Positions 61,563 to 64,000 of a DNA stretch of 64,000 nt are shown piece after piece. The stretch is from contig NZ_JAIVKX010000009.1 in NCBI RefSeq assembly GCF_020524285.1, forward strand, positions 62,001 to 126,000. Reading direction: 5' to 3'. The stretch's first letter is position 1. Each line of letters begins with the position of its first letter. Below the pieces are notes generated by a model. The model did not search any database. It was not told where the DNA came from and saw only the letters and a program-made list of their open reading frames with translations. The position numbers and the translations under genes are program-made. The DNA is from Alloyangia pacifica. GTDB taxonomy: Bacteria; Pseudomonadota; Alphaproteobacteria; Rhodobacterales; Rhodobacteraceae.

Positions 61563-62051
61563 TCACTCCTCCTTCGGCCTCTCCGGAAGCGAGCGCTCTT
61601 CGCCCTGGACCGCCTGAAGCAGATCCTGCAGCTCGGCCTGCATCTGCACCAGCTCGTCGCGGTAGCGCGAGGGCTCCATCGCCTTGATCACCTCGGTGAA
61701 GCCGGCCAGCACCTTGGCCTCGGACTCGCGAATGCGCGCCATCATGTCGCCGTCGATGCCGCCGAACACCGCGCGCACCGAGAGGCCCGCGCGCTTGAGC
61801 GCCGCGCTCATGTTGTCGGACGGGTCGGCATCGCCGCCGACGGCGGTGATCAGCGCGGTCAGGCGCTGGACCTGCTCGACGTGCAGCCCGTGGAAGCGCA
61901 CCGCGACGAAGCGGAACTCGGGATCGGCCTTCTCGACCATCTCGTCGAACCAGCCGCGCGCGCCGATGCTGCGTGCAAGCAGGTGCTGCAACTGGTCGAG
62001 CTGACGCGGGCTGGCGGTCACCGCCTCGGGCTGTCTGGGAACATCCTTCAT
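61563..62051 (-). CDS. DUF2383-like four-helix-bundle protein
   Basis: A 162-residue cytoplasmic protein rich in amphipathic helices (LQHLLARSIGARGWFDEMVEKA, HVEQVQRLTALI, IRESEAKVLAGFTEVIKAM). The pattern of paired helices with E/H spacing resembles DUF2383 (ferritin-like) proteins, sometimes called PA2169 family; function unknown. GGAGG lies 8 nt before the ATG at 62051. It is convergent with the response regulator gene and 75 nt downstream of an M20 amidase gene. Confidence 0.65.
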   Translation of the reverse strand: MKDVPRQPEAVTASPRQLDQLQHLLARSIGARGWFDEMVEKADPEFRFVAVRFHGLHVEQVQRLTALITAVGGDADPSDNMSAALKRAGLSVRAVFGGIDGDMMARIRESEAKVLAGFTEVIKAMEPSRYRDELVQMQAELQDLLQAVQGEERSLPERPKEE

Positions 62052-62126
62052 GACAGGGTCCTCCGGTCTGTTGTCCTGCAACAAACGCCCCTGCCCCGCG
62101 CCGGTTCCCGCAGCCATGCGCCGCCG

Positions 62127-63332
<1,206 letters not shown>

Positions 63333-63405
63333 CGGTGTCTCCTTCTGTGTGCCAGGACGGCGCCCGGCCATATCTCAGGCGCTGTTTCCGGCGCTGGCGC
63401 GCGCC

Positions 63406-63843
63406 TCAGCCGCCCCGCAGGATGGCTTCGATCACCGGGCGGAAGCGCTCCGGAATCGGCTCGGGCCGGGCCTGCGCGTCCACCAGGACGTGCACGATGA
63501 ATCCCTCGGCGCAGGCGCGGTCTTCATCGTTGCGAAAGAAGCCCACCTCGAAGCGCGCGGAACTGCGTCCGAGGTGGCCGCAGCGCACCCCCGCGTGCAG
63601 CACGTCCGGAAACCGCGCCTCGGCATGGTAGGTGCAGCCGTTCTGCACCGCAAGAAAGCGCAGCCCGCCGGGCTGGTCGATCTCCATGCCGGCCGCGAGC
63701 TGCCAGAGCGTCACCGCCGTATCGAGATAGGACAGGTAGGACGCATTGTTCAGGTGCCCGTAGGCGTCCATGTCCTTCCACCGGGTGGCGATCGGGTAGA
63801 AGGCGCAATAGTCGGCGCGGGTTGCGGGGGGCGTGCGGCTCAT
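63406..63843 (-). CDS. Hotdog-fold acyl-CoA thioesterase
   Basis: A 145-residue hotdog-fold protein of the 4-hydroxybenzoyl-CoA thioesterase type I group. The active-site segment is WKDMDAYGHLNNASYLSYLD, with D26 (nucleophile/base position) and H30 visible. Substrates for such proteins are varied acyl-CoAs. Its ATG overlaps the stop of the upstream membrane-protein gene (ATGA), so it is the second gene of a unit that runs in from the right edge. Confidence 0.85.
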   Translation of the reverse strand: MSRTPPATRADYCAFYPIATRWKDMDAYGHLNNASYLSYLDTAVTLWQLAAGMEIDQPGGLRFLAVQNGCTYHAEARFPDVLHAGVRCGHLGRSSARFEVGFFRNDEDRACAEGFIVHVLVDAQARPEPIPERFRPVIEAILRGG

Positions 63844-64000
63844 GCGGATCGGATCGCCCGGAACAGCGCCGAGGCGCCCCAGCCCGCCAGCGCGGCAATT
63901 GCCAGCGACAGCAACCCGTAGGCCAGCGGCATCTGCCGCGAGAGGGTGAAGAGCCAGCGCTCGAGCCCGACCTTGCCGACCTGGATCTCGCTTTCGTGCA
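63840..64000 (-). CDS. C-terminal end of a membrane protein (possibly TIGR02186 / Alph_Pro_TM family)
   Basis: The last 52 codons of a gene entering from the right edge. The tail reads as a short polar segment (QVGKVGLERWLFTLSR), one membrane helix (PLAYGLLSLAIAALAG) and a basic end (RAIRSA). This layout resembles the C-terminus of TIGR02186 family membrane proteins, which in Rhodobacteraceae lie next to a TSUP-type sulfite exporter gene. The rest is outside the window, so the family is a guess. Confidence 0.45.
   Translation of the reverse strand, partial: HESEIQVGKVGLERWLFTLSRQMPLAYGLLSLAIAALAGWGASALFRAIRSA

Overview
This window is GC-rich DNA from a Rhodobacteraceae (Roseobacter-type alphaproteobacterium). 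The main clues are a C4-pathway 5-aminolevulinate synthase, a complete soxRS-VWXYZABCD sulfur-oxidation cluster, a stand-alone MnmD, dense ABC-transporter operons for organic nitrogen compounds, and TGATG/ATGA gene overlaps. I saw no tRNA, rRNA, CRISPR array, phage or insertion sequence. Both ends cut a gene: tex on the left and a small-tailed membrane protein on the right.

Layout. 1-6.7 kb: tex, a methyltransferase, an M20 amidohydrolase, a FAD oxidoreductase head-to-head with mnmD, and a DMT exporter. 7-11.2 kb: a four-gene plus-strand unit encoding a secreted DUF3604 protein, a DUF302 protein, a membrane-anchored parvulin-like protein and HupE. 11.2-17.6 kb (minus strand): an NMT1/THI5-type ABC importer, an isopenicillin-N-synthase-family oxygenase, a LysR regulator and a cytosine-deaminase-family amidohydrolase. 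Two copies of one small structured RNA lie in this unit, at 17540-17579 and 14628-14666. They share an invariant asymmetric internal loop and have covarying stems. From size, architecture and position I think they are NMT1-motif (xanthine-class) riboswitches, one before the transporter and one before the oxygenase. 17.9-21 kb: an AEC transporter, an Lrp regulator and a class V aminotransferase-fold enzyme. 21.2-27.8 kb: a LysR gene followed by a close counterpart of the E. coli ydcSTUV-patD operon (polyamine-type uptake plus aminobutyraldehyde dehydrogenase).

27.9-40.4 kb: the sulfur-oxidation region. The minus-strand genes are soxS, soxR, soxT and a SoxH-like metallohydrolase. The plus-strand genes are soxV, W, X, Y, Z, A, then a strong terminator, then soxB, C, D, a DUF302 gene and a 5-aminolevulinate synthase only 2 nt further on. 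Perfect ATTC-N8-GAAT palindromes lie before soxX and before soxB. The ArsR-type SoxR has two cysteines 66 residues apart, as in persulfide-sensing SqrR. The picture is sulfide/persulfide-controlled thiosulfate oxidation with heme supply coupled to the c-type cytochromes SoxX, SoxA and SoxD.

41-46 kb: an AbrB-family membrane protein, a hydroxyacid dehydrogenase, a DUF1992 protein and a methyltransferase. 44.9-54.3 kb (minus strand): a branched-chain-amino-acid-type ABC transporter flanked by two different CoA ligases. 54.7-61.5 kb: a second polyamine-type ABC operon followed by a hybrid histidine kinase and response regulator. 61.6-64 kb: a DUF2383 protein, an M20 amidase/carbamoylase, a thioesterase and the cut membrane protein.
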